From assembly GCA_965178125.1 (NCBI GenBank), contig OZ237743.1, positions 62,001 to 126,000 on the forward strand: DNA of 64,000 nt. The letters run 5' to 3'. Below the pieces are notes generated by a model, which ran no database searches, was not told the DNA's origin, and saw only the letters and a list, made by a program, of their open reading frames with translations. The position numbers and the translations under genes were made by a program. The DNA comes from Bilabrum cf. latius. Taxonomy: Eukaryota > Bigyra: Bicosoecida > Bigyra > Bicosoecida. Shown in pieces: positions 12,101-23,700 of the stretch (position 1 is its first letter; each line of letters starts with the position of its first letter).

Positions 12101-15100
12101 AGAGCTGGGCCGCATGGTCCTGCGTAAGACCTACAACCCGCCCCCGAGGGTTGGACCATTGCACGCGCGGCGATTTGTGGCGGCTGTGCGCAAGGCAGCG
12201 GCAGAGGGTGACATATCGATGCCGTCTAGGTTTCTTTCGCGTCTTGAGGAGCTGGCGGGGACGGGTGGGCTTAGGACCGGAGCCACGCGTGCTCTAGAGC
12301 GGGGCGAGCTGAAGCTGTCCCAGTGCGAGCTCAGGGATGTGCACGCCAACGTGCTGGCTGACGGTCTGCTGGCGGTGCCGGTGGCACAGCGGGTGGATCT
12401 GCGGGGGAACAACATCACAGACGCGGGGGCGGCTCATTTGCGAGAGATGCTCTCTAGTCAGATCCAGCAGGCGCAAGGATTTCTTGGGGCGGGTGGCGCG
12501 CGGGAGATCGGGGACGACAGCCCCGAGTTCATGGGTGGATTCCAGGGAGACGGGCCCGAGGCGGAGGCGGTGCGCGCTGCTCTGTCACCCGAGGTGCGGG
12601 CCTCGATCGAGGCAGAGGCACGGCGCGTGGGAGAGACGAAGCGCGCGGCGGCACTGGCGCTGGGCCGCAGTCGGGCGCAGGCGGACGCTGCTGCCAACCA
12701 GGCCAGGCTCCAGCACGTGGAGAGGGCAACGAGTCGGGTGGCTTAGGAGGCCGTGGAGAAACACCGGGGGCAGATGACCCAGCAGGCCAATCGCATTGAC
12801 GGGGGTCTGCTGCGGGATGTGGACCAGGATGAGGACCAAGGCAATGGCAAGGGAGAAGTACTAGAGGAGAAGGGCGGTACATCAACCGGTTCAGACGAGG
12901 AGAAGAAGGGCATGCCGACGCCCTCGCTGCCTGCGTCCCTCCCAAAACCACATGGTGGAGATGGTAGCGGCTTGCGACGGGACGAGGACCAGGAAATCAC
13001 GGCGGAACAGATTCGCCGCCGCCGGCGGCAGGCAGATCCCTAGGACATGCTGGTGCAAATAGACCAGCCCCCGATCGACCCCGAGGACGAGGAGGGCGAG
13101 GATCGGGGCGAGCAGGCGAAGCGGCGCGCCGAGGAGCTGGCACTCGCTGAGGTGGCTGCGTCTGGGGGTTGCCTGGGGACGTGTTTCGGGAGGCGGTTCG
13201 GGCCGGGCACGTCCAAGATCAGAGGTGCGCTGGCAGCCTCGGTGTTTCCAGAGGATAGGCAGGAGCCGGGAGGGAACAAGGCTAATGGGGACAAGGGGAA
13301 GGCAAGGGCAAGGCGGGGCAGCCTGGCGCAGCTGGTGCATGGAGACGGCGAGCTGCTCCAGCTCAGGATTGAGCAAGCCAAGCGGGAGGCCGATGAGAGG
13401 ATGAGGATAGAAGAGGAACAGGAACAGGAGCAAGACAGGGGCAGCAGAAGGGCCAGCACGGGCGCTGGAAGGGCCGCGTCAGGACGGACGGGTGGCTCCA
13501 CCCGTTATAATGACGGGGTCGGGGTCGAAGATGTGCCGCCAGAGCCGTACACGATCACCTGCATCAAGTGCGGCGCCACAGATGAGGCGACAGCCCTGGT
13601 GCCAGGAGGCAAGCGAGCACGATTCGCCAGCTTCGGGGATTTGCACCGATGCAACGCGTGCGGGTGGGAGTGGAGCCGCCCGCTGCACTTTGTGTGCGAG
13701 CTGCGGGCCAGCGAGCCCATGCAGGCAGGCAGGCTGCTGACGCTGGCCAAGTTCAACCTGCAGGCTGCCTCCGCGGAAATGGTTGCATCCTCCATCCGGC
13801 GCGAGGCTGTCACTTTGGATGGGGTCGAGCAGGAGTACAACGCGCTTCTCAAGGCACACGAGCAGGAGTTCGAGGAGACTCTGAGGCAGTTCGAACTGAG
13901 CAAGCTGGGGCCCTCTGCATCTAGGCTCACAGAGGAGCTAGCCGAGTACGGTGAGGCGCTGCTGAGCATGCACCGGCGCGTGTACCACGACTTTGTCAAG
14001 TGCTTGCTGCAGCAGGTCGCCGCCAGGAGACTCAACGGCGTGCGGGACCAGTGCCTGGCCATTGCCACGCGGGCGGATCTGCCCTCAGACTGGGCTCTGG
14101 CCGTGCGGCAGGTGAGGCAGGTGAGGTCCGAAGCGGAGCTAAAGGCCAGAGCCGCGGTGGAGGGGTGGACAGTGGGTGAGGGCTCCATGCAGGCTGTGCT
14201 GGAGGCGATCCAGAGGTCCGAGGGAGTGGTGCTGGGCTTCCTCAGCCGGGTGGTGGACCACGTGAGGGTACGATCGTGCAGTGCAGGTGAGGAGTCCTCC
14301 GTGGTTGTGACAGACGCGGACGAGGCGTGGATGGCCGGTGCCCTGAGTCTGGGCGCGCCTGCACCCGGGATCGTGCCCCTGGCTGTTCCCACGGAGGAGG
14401 GCCACGACATGCGCGTGGTGCGAGTGCTCGCAGCTGAAGTGTCGCAGCTGCGGGGCTGCGAGCAGAGCACGCTGCCTGGGCTTGGCGGGCGTGTGGTACT
14501 TCATGGGTTGGACCCCGCGGGCAAAGGCATGGCAGTGGTGAATGATGTGCCTCTGGGCAGGCGGAACGTGGGTGCTATTCGCTTGTGCTGCCGGCTAGCC
14601 GACTCGACCGGCGAGCAAGGTGAGCCTGACACCGAAGGTGATGGTCATGCGTCCGCTGCATCACACGGTCACGATGCCACGAGAGCGAGAGCGGGAGAGA
14701 CGGCAGATATGGCAGGGATAGAGACACACGAGCTGTTCGTGGACGAGCAGACCTGCCTGGATGGGCCCGACGGTCCTAGCCGAGACCAGGACAGGCAGAA
14801 TGCACGCAGTGGCAGCATCCTTGAAATGCGCAGGCTCCCATCCCTGGTGCCGCCTGAGTCTCCGCCGTATAGGACCATCCATGTCCGGCTGGGCGGAGTG
14901 CAGGGGCCGCTTCTGGCGCAGTTTGAGATGCGGCCAACCATCGACGCTCTGTCCCACATTGTGGCGGCGCTGGAGCTGCCCAAGTCCAAGGGGGCTCTGC
15001 AGGCGAGGCCAGCTGCCGTCACTTCTGTCACCGGGTCTCGGGGCCGCACGAGGCCGGCCCCACCCATCCCAAGCGGTGTGTCCCTGGACGTGCGCGGGGG

Positions 15101-15497
15101 CCAACCCCTCGGAGCGAGAGCCACGGAGGCTGTGGACCCTGCAGCAGGCCGGGCCGTGTTCTCCGAGGCCAGGCGCAGGAGGGTGCGAGCCAGGATGCGG
15201 GCGGTGCTGCGATTCGCGGCGCTAATGCTCCGGGGATAGGGTGCCTCGACCGTAGGGACGGGGTCGGGGTCGGGGCAAGGAGGAGCCATGAGTGGCCAGC
15301 TTGATGGTGTGCACGAGGCTGGGCAGTGGGAGACGCTTGTGGTGCCCTCGCAGTGTCACACATCGTCGCTTGCTCCGCGGGCGGGAGAGACAGCCGTGTC
15401 TCGGGCTTGCATGGACCACGTCGGGAGATGCCCAGTGTTCGTCTTGTTTGGGGCCGGGCTGGAGGGGCTTGCGGTGCAGTGGATCGAATTCGAATGA
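9132..15497 (+). CDS. Giant RCC1-repeat, EF-hand and zinc-binding protein
   Basis: One intron-free frame of 2,121 residues from ATG 9132 to TGA 15495-15497, reading about 11 TAG codons as sense. The N-terminal third has six or so RCC1 propeller repeats, recognisable by pairs such as CGKQHSCAI with FAWGDGACGQLGTG, AGGQHSVFL with GDGASGQLGMG, and SAGKRHTVAF with LFTWGE. A long Gly-Ala hexanucleotide repeat sits in the last one. A canonical EF-hand (FDQVDTDGSNAIDGQEL, about residue 690) and a degenerate second one (about 858) follow. Next come a short leucine-rich-like segment (LADGLLAVPVAQRVDLRGNN), a treble-clef-like zinc site (CIKCG then CNACGWEW, about residues 1476-1515), helical regions and a C-terminal part I do not recognise. 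RCC1 propellers act as guanine-exchange or docking platforms; calcium may regulate this one. The specific role is unknown. Confidence 0.8.
10868..10955 (+). repeat. GGTGCA/GGGGCA hexanucleotide array coding Gly-Ala
   Basis: About 14 hexanucleotide units begin as GGTGCA and become near-perfect GGGGCA. It encodes alternating Gly-Ala in a loop of the last RCC1 repeat and stays in frame. Such uniform units suggest recent slippage. Confidence 0.85.
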
Positions 15498-15596
15498 TCC
15501 GGATTCCGAAAGGATTACCGGGTTGCAGGCAAAAGGCTTGCTCGCGAACCCCGAATAGTGTTGTTTGTTGAATCACTTGATGTCGAGAACGCGGGT

Positions 15597-18083
15597 TCAC
15601 ATACGCAAATCCACCCAGACCGGAGCGTGGTCCGACACTCGCGGCGACACCTCGACCACATCACAGACGCCGCCCGGCCTCAGCATTGCCTCGGGTACTG
15701 CCCCCACTGCAGGCAGCGGGCTGTCCCTGGCGAGAGCCAGCATGCCCGCCACGTCCCGAACGAATGAGATGGGCGCGGCAAGCGAGTCTTTGGCCCAGCC
15801 CGCTGCCTCCTCATTCCAGCTGCCCGCATGCAGCGCGTGTTGCCCGGCCATGCATCTCGCAGCCTGCTGCAGGGCATCCATGGCGTGCTTGGTGGCATGC
15901 AGCTAGACGCCACCCACGTGAGCCGTGATACCAGCCCCTCCCAAACGCACCCCCACTGCTTCCTCCCAAGGGTCTGTCTTTTCAGTCCGAGTCGCGTTTG
16001 GATCGCTTCTCTTTCTGTCCTGGGCTTTGTTGGCCTGCATCAAATTGCTCTGTCGCTGCTGCAGTTGCAGCATCTATCCCATCTGCCCGTCGAGCGCCTC
16101 CCACGACCCCACTGCCCCGCAGCCGACAGCAGCATGCTTCCACTCCCCAGTTGGTTCCGTGCAAGCCCACACCATGCGACCTAGCAGCTGAAGATGCGGG
16201 GGCCACTCGCCCCCCAGCCGCTCGATCCCGGCCCCGAGCACGGCCCCTGTCCTCAGCAAACCATCGGAAACCAGCACGTGGTCGAATAGAGACACGCCGA
16301 ACTGCATAGACCCTGCCGAAATGGGGGCCCAGGACCACCGGTCGGATTGGTTTAGCAACTGTGCAGTCGACACGAGCCGGAGAGGAGCACCGTGGTCGGC
16401 TGCACCCCAGTCTTCGTGCCCTGTGTCTCGCTGCCCTGCGGCCTGCCTGCGGCCCCCGCGCACCACTGCCACCACGCTCCCCACCGCAGTCTGCCGAACA
16501 CTCGGGAGGCCTGACGAAGTATGCCGTGCCGCACCACCGTCTACAGAACCTGCCCCAGACAGCTCCGAGCAGGCAGTGCCCCGTTCGCTGGCCTCTCTCC
16601 CCAGCAGGCGCACGTCATTACCCTGATGCTGGCTCGCGCGACCACCGTCCGACGCACCCAAGCCCACGTCGCACGCCAACCGCAGCGAAGTACGGCCCCG
16701 CATGCCCCCCGAACGACTATGCCGCCTCCCACGCTTCTTTCCCCTGCGCATTTGCTCCTGCTCCCGCTCCTCCCTGACCCTGTCCTCTTCTTGCCTTGCC
16801 TACGGCGTCACGGAGCGGGGGCCGGAGCTCTCGCTCGGGATCTAGTCGGGGAGCTCGTCCAAGTCAACCAGACCGGCTTGCCCCACCCGCAGCACCTGCA
16901 TCGCCCGCGAGGACGGCAGGTTGCCCCACGCGTCCAGCACGCTGACTCGCTGCATGGACAGCGCATCCCTTGTGGGCCTCCCCACGGACCCGACGCCGAC
17001 CATGTTCGAGGCACGGGCGGCAGGATGCAGTGCATGCAGGAGCCGCTGGTGGGTGGTGGGGGCCGGCAGCACAGCATCCTTACCTTGTAGTGCTTTGGAT
17101 TCACCCAACGCATCTACCTCGACTGGCCCAGCACCAGCATCAGTCCATCGCCCGCTCCCCTCGGCTCCCGTGCCATCGTCCAGGTCGTTCATGTCACCCA
17201 GCAGAACCACGGGGCACGCACCCGCCCCACCTCCCTCCTCGGCACAGAGCCGCTCCACCGCCCGTCGCAGCACCAGGGCCTGCCCCTCCCTCCTGGCACA
17301 GCTCCTCGCCTCGTGGGGGAATGCCTTCAGGTGGGCCACTGCCACCACGAGGAAGCGAGCACCGGCTGCATGCTCGCTGGAGTCGGGCGGAAGCTGCACA
17401 CGAACAAAAAGGTGCCTTACCAAGCCTTGAGTGGGTATATCGCGGAGGGCGCGGCGCCTCTTTCTTTGCAGCTGTGCTCGGACACCGTCCCAGGCGCTCG
17501 GTGACCTGGCAACCGCTTCTCGCTCATCTTCAGGCAACCAGATTCCGCAGGCAGACCCTTCGAGGGGAAGTTTGACCTGCTCGGCTGATTGCCACGCGTC
17601 AGCCACGGGTAAACGAGATAGCACGCCGACAGTCATGCCTTGCCTGTAATTGGTCGGTGCAGCAATAGCTTTCCAGTCGTGGTGGTACCACCTTGCGGGA
17701 CTTCGCCACGAAGCGTACGCGTCCCCACGCGGACACGATACACTTGCATGCGCAGAGGTGGCGTTGCTGAGGTTCGGACACATCATCCTCGAGTCCCAAA
17801 AGTTGAGAACCGCAGCAATGTGCTGGGCTACCGCTATGCCGTCGATTTCCTGCAGCCCCACAACATCAGCACCCAGCGACTGTATGCTATATGCTAGGAA
17901 ATTGGCATGCTGGACCCAGTCAGACGGATTGTTCCTAACGGCACCATACCAGGATCCGTTCTGAACCTGAATGTCTCCAAAAAACCCGTAGTAGGTGTTG
18001 AACGATGCCACTCTAAGGCTGGCAGCCAGCCTGCAAACAATAAGCGATACAAATAACGCAGATATTGGTGCGTCGTACCGCAT
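15597..18083 (-). CDS. Secreted endonuclease/exonuclease/phosphatase-fold enzyme
   Basis: A metal-dependent phosphoesterase of the DNase I/EEP superfamily, 828 residues, apparently exported. The chosen start is ATG 18083, because it gives a signal peptide (MRYDAPISALFVSLIVCRLA) right before the first core strand LRVASFNTYYG. Further upstream codons are in frame but spoil the signal. Core motifs: VVGLQEIDG (metal-binding Glu), GVLSRLPV, VAVAHLKAF, VLLGDMNDLDD, FDHVLVSDGLL, and the C-terminal VSDHAPVWVDL with the catalytic Asp-His. An insertion of roughly 270 residues, rich in Arg, Gly and Gln, splits the fold between the GDMND and FDHV parts. Four TAG codons fall within or near insertions. It ends at TGA 15597-15599, converging on the RCC1 gene with 99 bases between. 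The substrate (nucleic acid, lipid or sugar phosphate) cannot be told. Confidence 0.8.
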
Positions 18084-18229
18084 GCCTTTTTGTCGTTCAA
18101 GCAAACAGTGAGATCGAATATTGTTGCGGAATTCCGCAAGGTTGGCTGCACTGCACTGGAAACCACCGGCACGAGAGTCCACCGCTGGGCTAGAAGCTTG
18201 ATGTGGCACCAAGTAAAGCACTTGATGCA

Positions 18230-19544
18230 TCAGTCCATGTCATCAAGTGGATCCTATGAGACATTCCCGCCTGTCGCATGCCCCCGCATGCCCCCGAGCG
18301 CATCCTCCAAATCACCGTCATTCAGGTAGTCACCGGATCTACCCGCTGCCCCAACGCCAGAGCGCCCGGCCCCTGTCGCCGCACCCACCGCTTCAATACC
18401 GTCCTCGTTCTCGTCTTCGTCCCATGGCCCACCCCCACCACCCATCGGAGCAGACGGCCCGTCCCCCCTGCCCTCGTCATCTGCAACAGAGGCCAGCACT
18501 TGACTAGGGGCACCCGCTGGCACTGGCACTGCAACAGAGGCCAGCACTTGACTAGGGGCACCCGCTGGCACTGGCACTGCAACAGAGGCCAGCACTTGAC
18601 TAGGGGCACCCGCTGGCACTGGCACTGCAACAGAGGCCAGCACTTGACTAGGGGCACCCGCTGGCACTGGCACTGCAACAGAGGCCAGCACTTGACTAGG
18701 GGCACCCGCTGGCACTGGCACTGCAACAGAGGCCAGCACTTGACTAGGGGCACCCGCTGGCACTGGCACTGGCCCGTTTGGTGCAAACTCAGCGGCATGC
18801 GATGAACCCGCAGCATCACCTGCAGCTGCAGCCGAGGAAGAGGACGATGATGAAGCACTCGAGCCCTTCCCACTTTCCATTACCACTCTGCCCCCCTCTA
18901 CCCCTGCCCCTCCCTGCCCCAGTCCCAGGAAATGGTCCAGCTCCCGCACGGCCCTCAGCCCTGCCTCCTCCGCTGGACTGGCCTCGCTGCCTCCCATGGC
19001 ACCGAATTCCACCGAATGCTCTCCCATCCTCGGCAGCACGCGGCCCAGTGCTTCGGCATACGGCCGTGCGATCGAAGGGATGGATCGGTCCTCTTGTGCG
19101 GTTCCATTGGAGGCTCCTGCCCTTACCCCTGCACCAACCTTTGGTTCTGGCGGTTCAGCCACGTCCCCCTCCACTCCTAGTGCGTCTGCCTGCGCCTCCA
19201 CGCTCCCTGTGGGTCCCACACCCAGCCAGCGGCCCCACGCTGCAGCCAAGGCCGCCGCCTTTTTCTACCCTGGATCCACTTTCTCGGCGCTCTTTAGCTT
19301 GGGCAGCTCCCCAGGGATGCCCTGCTCCTGCTCCTCCTTCCCTTCTCTTCCTTCGCCTGCTGCCTCTGCTTTCTATGCATCGTTGTCACCCGGTTCTTTG
19401 TGTCCACTGGCTGACTAGAAGGGGTCCATGGCTGCAGCCTCGTCCTGGTCCGATGCTGCTGCCTTGGCTTGCCCCCCCCGCTTGCCGCGCCCCCGCTTCC
19501 CTTGCCTCCATTCGCCGCCTTCATCTTCATCTTCATCTACATCT

Positions 19545-19581
<37 letters not shown>

Positions 19582-20269
19582 AATCACCCCTCATGGCAAC
19601 GGAACCTTTCGCGCGTTGCCCCGTCAGTTCGTCTGCCGATCGTGCAGAGTCGTCTGCCCGGCCTCGTGACGAGCTGCTACGCTTGGCCCCACCCGCGGCA
19701 CCGAGCATCTTCGCTTGCACGTCTCGGAGTTGCGGAGGAGGGGAGATCCCAGCTGCAGCTAAGATCGAAGCAGCGTTCCTGCGCATTTCATCTGCATCCT
19801 CCTCTTGCTTGCCAGAGGCGGGGGCGGATGCCGAGCCCGCACCGGACTACGCACCTGACGGGCGCCCATGGCGTGACCCATCCACAGGATAGGGCCCCTT
19901 TGGCTTGCCGATACCTGTAGTGGCATCTCTTTGCGCTGCTTTCGGCAACTCTCCCACACCAATGAGCGAAGGATCGAACCCTAGGCCGATGCGGTCAAAT
20001 GCCCTAGAGTCTTCCGCTGCCTATCGTAGGTCCATGCCTCGCATCTGTTGCTCCAATAGGCTTATTTGCTAATCTAAACTTCCTAGCGGCATATCCGAAT
20101 CAAGTCTATCTTCAAGGGTCGCAATGTCTGGATCAGTCTATGCCATTTGTTCGAGCATGTCCTCCACACTGGTCCGAAATTCCTATTTTTCAGGTGTCTG
20201 CAAGTCATGTGATTCCAGCAGCTCTCCAAGTATGCTATCATCCAGCTAAGTGGGAGACTGACCACTCAT
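18230..20269 (-). CDS. Unknown protein with coiled-coil N-terminus and 16-residue tandem repeat
   Basis: A 679-residue frame from ATG 20269 to TGA 18230-18232, visible only when about 12 TAG codons are sense; under the standard code the N-terminal half is lost entirely. The N-terminus is acidic and helical (QSPTQLDDSILGELLESHDL, then LDQQISLLEQQMRG with TAG as one Gln), probably a coiled coil. It then has a conserved-looking GLGFDPSLIGVGELP, an Asp run encoded by ATG/ATC repeats (about 19524-19580), and a Lys/Arg/Gly tract. A six-fold repeat of PVPAGAPSQVLASVAV follows, and the C-terminus ends DPLDDMD. No family recognised. It lies head-to-head with the EF-hand gene and 146 bases upstream of the phosphoesterase gene on the same strand. 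Confidence 0.6.
18483..18770 (-). repeat. 48-bp tandem repeat, six copies, coding 16 residues each
   Basis: Six essentially identical 48-base units in tandem, in frame, encode a Pro/Ala/Val-rich 16-residue repeat near the C-terminus of the surrounding gene. The absence of divergence between units points to recent expansion or ongoing homogenisation. Confidence 0.95.
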
Positions 20270-20730
20270 AGTGCCAGGGTGCGTAGCAATGCAAGGCTAT
20301 AGTACCATCCATATCATCAGTTGCACTTAGGCGCCAGTGGTTCCGCACAACGAATGCGCGGCGTCAGATGCAGTGCACGACCGAGCCACACAGCAGGGCT
20401 GCGGTTGCGAGCAGCAATCGGATCTCGTGGATAGTGGCATCTGCTGATAAAAGAGTGAGGATCAAAGCAGCGATTGTTACTAATTATATTTGCTGCCAAA
20501 TTATCGTGATACAATTTGCCCGTCCGACCTACATCTCGCTTCAAAACACGTTGCTAGTTTCTGTTTTGTGTCACGCGATCCGCAGTGAGCGGGCGATAGG
20601 TGCCGGATCGCAGTCCAATCATGCGTTTCAGCGCGCTCGCGCGATTAGCAGCAAAATGTGAGCTCCTTGACCCGGCCATGCGTTGCGCAGTCGCTGCTGC
20701 AACATATTTAGTTTCACTTGCTGATGTCGC
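20270..20730. other. Bidirectional intergenic region
   Basis: About 461 bases separate two divergent starts. It is AT-richer than the genes. A second open frame (20600-20935, +) overlaps the downstream gene start in another frame and has a pyrimidine-rich CCGCAG in it, so a missed 5' exon of the downstream gene is possible. Nothing else is seen. Confidence 0.4.
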
Positions 20731-23700
20731 ATGTTGCACTTTTTCGCTGCCGCAGCTCCCCATCCCTCGCCAATTGCGCAACGGGGTCAGACAACATTGT
20801 TACGAAGTAACAGAGGGCAACACGGTCGCGCTGAAGCAGTCGCAGCCCCCGCATCGAGGCGTCGTAGCCTGCGACGAGCCGATCACCCATCCGGCGCAGG
20901 ACCGAGTCATGGCACTGCCGGCTCCCCGGGGCTGAAGCGAGCCGGTAGCTCGTGGGCGGACGTGCTTGCTCCCTCCCCGGAAGACCGTCGAGGCATCAGC
21001 GCCGGCATGCGCGGACCAGCGCCAGCGCAACGCAGTCCGGGGGCAGGCACGCAGCAGCACGCCACTGGGCGCTCGAGCGTGGGGGGCCAGGCAGCGGGGC
21101 GAGGCCGCAGCAGGGGGAACAGCAGCGTAGACTCACTGGGCAAGCCCCGCGTCTCGTGGGCCGCCGCCGCTCCCAGCTAGAGGCAGGGACAGGTGCAGAG
21201 ACAGGGACAGGGACAGTCGCGCAGGTCGCCTGCTGATGCGCGCAGGCGACTCAGGCAGCACCAGCAACAGCAGCGGCAGCGGCAGCACAGCGCGGATGCG
21301 GGGCAACGGCGGAGGAGAGAGGCGAGGGAAGGGCGTGTGACGAGTGCATCGGGACGGTCCTCCTCGGTGCCTCGCCACACGGGCACCCGCCAGGCCCGGA
21401 GCTCACCGGGTGCACAGCACGGTGGTGTGCCCCCGTCATTGTTGTCTGTGTCACCACCGTCTGCAGGAGGCAGCGGCGCGTTCAAGTCTCCCAGAGACAG
21501 GGCCCGAGGTCTGCGTGACCAGGAATCGGCCGCCCTCACCCCCGGCAGTAGCACCAGCACCAGCCCGTCTGCTGCCGCGACAAGGAACCAGCAGTTGCAG
21601 TAGCAGTCGCAGTCGCACTTCGACCAGCGCCCCCCCCTCCCGGACTCCCCCCGCACCCGGGCCCTCGTCGCCCGCAAGACCCCTCTGCTCACCGCCCGGC
21701 TGCAGGACACGCTCGCCGAGCTGCACACGAACGCGCACCTGCTGCACCCGGGCGGAGGCAGCCCCCTGACCTCTCTGGCACAGGACGCACGGGTGCTGGC
21801 CAAGGAGGTACTGGCCCGGTGGAGGCAATCCAACGCGGTGGCCATGGCAGGGCTGGCTAGGCTGGAGCAAGACCTGCTGGCCAAGGCCAAGCAGAGCAAG
21901 AAGAGGGCGAGGGAGGTGGAGAGGAGCAGGGCCAGGAGGAGAGAGGCAGAGAGGTCTGCGGCCATGCTGCGGTGCTTCTGCGAGCAACTGGCCAGGCGCA
22001 TGCCCGTGCACGAGGTGGCTGCGGCGGCGAATGCGGCACATGAGGAACTCAGGGAAGGTCAGGGGCGAGGGGGTGGCAGGAATGGTGTGGGTGCATCGGA
22101 GGGTGGCGCAGCGGACGTGCTGGGAGCTTTTGCTCCGATCGGCGTGCCTGTGGGCGGCAGTGCCGGGGGCCCCACCGAGTACCATGGGGCTGGTGGAGGC
22201 CAGCATGGCCAGGAGAGCAAAACCGAGCAGGGGCAGGCGAAGGGCGGTGCGCCCTTTGGATCTCCTGCGGTGATCGATCGGCTAGCGGCTGCTGTGAAGG
22301 GCGGAGACACGGCCGGATTCTTCGAGTCGCTCGAGCGGGAGGCTGGCATCGGGCCCGAAGGGAGGAATGGACAGCCAGCGAGCGCCGAGTCATCGCCAGG
22401 ACAGGCAGCAGGGGCCGGGAGCAAGCCCCGACAGTCGCCCCCCAAGCCGTCCTCCCCCCCTGCTCCCACTTCCAAGCCTGCGCAGCCCAGCTCCCGGGCC
22501 AGTACGCCGGAGAGAATTCCAGACCAGGGAAACGCAAGGGCAACCTCGCCCTCATCCCAGGGTAGCAGTAGAGAAACCTCTCCCAGGGAACAACCGATCC
22601 TTGCACTCCCGCAGCCCGGCCCCTCCCGGTGGTGGTCTAGCTTCAGGTCACACGAGGTGCGCAAGCTGTGGGGGCACGAGCTTACTGAGCACCTGCTGCG
22701 GAATCAGCCGGAGCTGGGGCGGGCGGGGGAGCGGGGGCGGGAGGAGAGGGTGCCGCTGGCCAGCGCCGTGTTTGCTGCACACGAAGTGCGGGCGGCTGCG
22801 GCTGCGTTACTGCAGGCCCGAGGGCTCAGGATGGTGGTGCTGGGCACGGGCACCAAGCCAGAGATTCCAAAGGATGGGCTGCCTGCTCGGCTGCTGGATG
22901 AGGGCACGGCACACGAGTTGGAGCTGGTCGCGGTGGTGAGGCCCAGGCCTGGACTGCAGGGAACGGGACAAGAACAGGAACAAGAACAGGGACATGGACA
23001 GGGACATGGACATGGACACGGACAGGAACAGGGAGAAGAAACACCCTTGAAGATCAGCCCGGCGTCATCCATTGGCTCCGTATCAGCAACGAGCACAACT
23101 GAGGAGCAGTTGCAAGAATCTAGTGGTGCCCCAGCATCGAGTGATGTGGCTGCATCGTTGCCCTCATCCTCGTCCCACCAGCCCCCCTAGCCCGCAGAGA
23201 ACAGGCGGCAGACAGGTGCCCCACAAATTCCCAGCGGCAAGCATCATCCCCCGGCTCCCAGCGGCAAGCACTCGCCCCCGCCACCACCTGGCGGCAAGCA
23301 TCATCCCCCGGCTCCCAGCGGCAAGCATCATCCCCCGGCTCCCAGCGGCAAGCATCATCCCCCGGCTCCCAGCGGCAAGCACTCGCCCCCGCCAGCTCCC
23401 AGCGGCAAGCATCATCCCCCGGCTCCCAGCGGCAAGCACTCGCCCCCGCCACCCCCTGGCGGCAAGCATCATCCCCCGGCTCCCAGCGGCAAGCACTCGC
23501 CCCCGCCAGCTCCCAGCGGCAAGCATCATCCCCCGGCTCCCAGCGGCAAGCATCATCCCCCGGCTCCCAGCGGCAAGCATCATCCCCCGGCTCCCAGCGG
23601 CAAGCACTCGCCCCCGCCAGCTCCCAGCGGCAAGCATCATCCCCCGGCTCCCAGCGGCAAGCATCATCCCCCGGCTCCCAGCGGCAAGCACTCGCCCCAG

